Below, piece by piece: positions 12,148-13,383 of a DNA stretch of 13,383 bases (positions are counted from its first letter, which is position 1; each line of letters begins with the position of its first letter). The stretch covers positions 1 to 13,383 of the forward strand of contig CAJUJZ010000056.1 in assembly GCA_910586745.1 (NCBI GenBank), given 5' to 3'. The stretch is from an uncultured Mucispirillum sp. GTDB lineage: Bacteria; Chrysiogenota; Deferribacteres; Deferribacterales; Mucispirillaceae. A program made the translations under genes and the position numbers. Below the pieces are notes generated by a model that was not told the DNA's origin, ran no database searches, and saw only the letters and a list, made by a program, of their open reading frames with translations.

Positions 12148-13277
12148 TATCTTGCACCTTTCTCTGTTACATCTGCCTGACTGCTTATAACATAACCTGT
12201 TTTATTAAGCTTTGGAAGTATTACTGCATACCACACATCTTCACCATTTGTTTCATTATTCCATGGAGTATATAGTATATCTCTTGCTCTGTAATATACC
12301 TTTTCTATTACTGTTATTTCATTACCATTAGGCTTTTCAAGTATACGCATATAGTCACTTGTATCTTTTATAGATAAGCTTTTATAAAATGATTTCTGAT
12401 AGGCATAGCTTCTATTATACCCTTTATCAATTTGAAGCTGAAAAAGTGCAGGTATTGATAATATTTCTATTTTCTTTTTATCATCTGTCATATTTCTGAT
12501 ACTGTAACTGTATGCATATATATATGCTTTCATTGTAACAGCTCCGCCAAAATATTTGTGAAATGTGCCCTGTGGCTCTACTTCATATTTATTAAAATAT
12601 TCTAATACACTCCTGTCTTTAACTAAAAATGTCAGCACATTTTTCTTATTTATTACATTTACTGCTGGATATTCTGCTGTGTTATTTATAGTTGAAAAAT
12701 ATTCCTTATTATCTGGTATAAATATTAATGATGCAGGACGGGTGCTTTTTGTGTCTGTTAAAATATCATAATCAGTATATTCTGTGCTGTCATGATATAT
12801 TAAAGCTAGTGTGCCATAAAGCCATTGTGGCTTATATGAAAAAGTTTTATTATCTGCATCAAATAATGAAGTATATACATAGCCTGATATAGAATATATC
12901 TGACTGATTTTACCAGTTGATTCTATAAAAAATATTTCTACAAAACTAAATTCTCCCTGATTTTCTATTAAATATATCTGCATAGAAAGTGTAGAATTAG
13001 GTGTTAAATACTGCCTGTCTATTTTTATGCTTAATTTATCATCAATTTTATTCTGATATAATACAAAACCATCTGATGCATAAATCTGCATATATTTTTT
13101 CACTGCTTTTTTAAAATATGCATCTGCTACAGGATTAATTTTTGGCAGTATATTATTTTGAAAATCATCACTTAAATATGATGAAATATCTGGTGCAGGG
13201 CTGAACTGCAAAGGTGCTGCATATAATATATTGAATAATTGAAACATTAGTATTACTGATAAAATTATTTTTTTCAT
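12147..13277 (-). CDS. Secreted protein with C-terminal SH3b-like domain
   Basis: A 376-aa protein counted from the ATG at 13277, chosen because it gives a clean signal peptide (Met-Lys-Lys-Ile-Ile start, ending LYAA near residue 20). The frame stays open to an ATG at 13358, which would bury the signal. The central 270 residues are beta-rich, Tyr-rich and unrecognised. Residues about 308-370 look like a bacterial SH3 domain (Arg-Ile-Leu-Glu-Lys-Pro, then Trp-Tyr-Ala-Val-Ile-Leu-Pro, then Gly-Tyr-Val-Ile), a fold often used in envelope or wall binding. There is no ribosome site; a TATATT at 13284-13289 lies six bases upstream of the ATG, so a leaderless start is possible. It is coupled to the formyltransferase-like gene by a TAATG overlap. 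Confidence 0.7.
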   Translation of the reverse strand: MKKIILSVILMFQLFNILYAAPLQFSPAPDISSYLSDDFQNNILPKINPVADAYFKKAVKKYMQIYASDGFVLYQNKIDDKLSIKIDRQYLTPNSTLSMQIYLIENQGEFSFVEIFFIESTGKISQIYSISGYVYTSLFDADNKTFSYKPQWLYGTLALIYHDSTEYTDYDILTDTKSTRPASLIFIPDNKEYFSTINNTAEYPAVNVINKKNVLTFLVKDRSVLEYFNKYEVEPQGTFHKYFGGAVTMKAYIYAYSYSIRNMTDDKKKIEILSIPALFQLQIDKGYNRSYAYQKSFYKSLSIKDTSDYMRILEKPNGNEITVIEKVYYRARDILYTPWNNETNGEDVWYAVILPKLNKTGYVISSQADVTEKGAR

Positions 13278-13383
13278 AAACATAATATATAGTATTTCAA
13301 ATCTATTTAAAAGAGTTTTTATTGATATTATTGTAAAATCTAAAAACGATTGCAACATTTTAAGCAGAAGTTTTAAGTTCTCA

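Noticed and set aside
13278..13358. Longer start for the SH3b protein
   Set aside because: It would place 27 residues before a clear signal peptide; no ribosome site supports it.

Overview
The window is AT-rich Gram-negative DNA with tightly packed genes. Outer-membrane and lipoprotein signals, a multiheme cytochrome locus, an S-box riboswitch over direct-sulfhydrylation methionine genes and the low GC together suggest a member of the Deferribacteres, possibly a host-associated Mucispirillum-like organism. That assignment is inference from composition and gene content; no rRNA or marker gene is present.

Left region (1-471): no gene. It holds two short elements with imperfect inverted ends (119-256 and 309-417) and a hairpin terminator. 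A solo copy of the same repeat lies at 7882-7914. Positions 472-3341 (minus) form a three-gene operon: an outer-membrane porin-like barrel, a periplasmic pentaheme cytochrome and a triheme lipoprotein cytochrome. This is the composition of a porin-cytochrome conduit that moves electrons across the outer membrane, in a small form. The porin gene carries an in-frame run of nine G (2610-2618), where slippage by one base in either direction would truncate the protein.

Middle region (3342-7857): a MarC-family membrane protein; a Pro/Glu/Asp-rich secreted protein; a small secreted Cys protein in an operon with an MFS_3-type transporter; an unrecognised anchored helical protein; and a lipoprotein. 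Two convergent gene pairs overlap by the same four bases, TTAA, sharing stop codons with no room for a terminator. Two divergent small genes appear to be read from promoters that place transcription starts at or next to the ATG (leaderless mRNAs). A C7 tract lies in the likely promoter of the lipoprotein.

Methionine region (7858-11216): a strong promoter, a SAM-I riboswitch, then metY, metX and a third gene that looks like the C-terminal half of a class I methyltransferase without its SAM-binding glycine motif. MetX acetylates homoserine and MetY replaces the acetyl group with sulfide to make homocysteine; high SAM should shut the operon off. A strong bidirectional terminator separates it from the next operon.

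Right region (11217-13383, minus): a periplasmic protein with a C-terminal SH3b-like domain, translationally coupled to a formyltransferase-family protein in which the catalytic Asn and His are replaced by Tyr and Gln.
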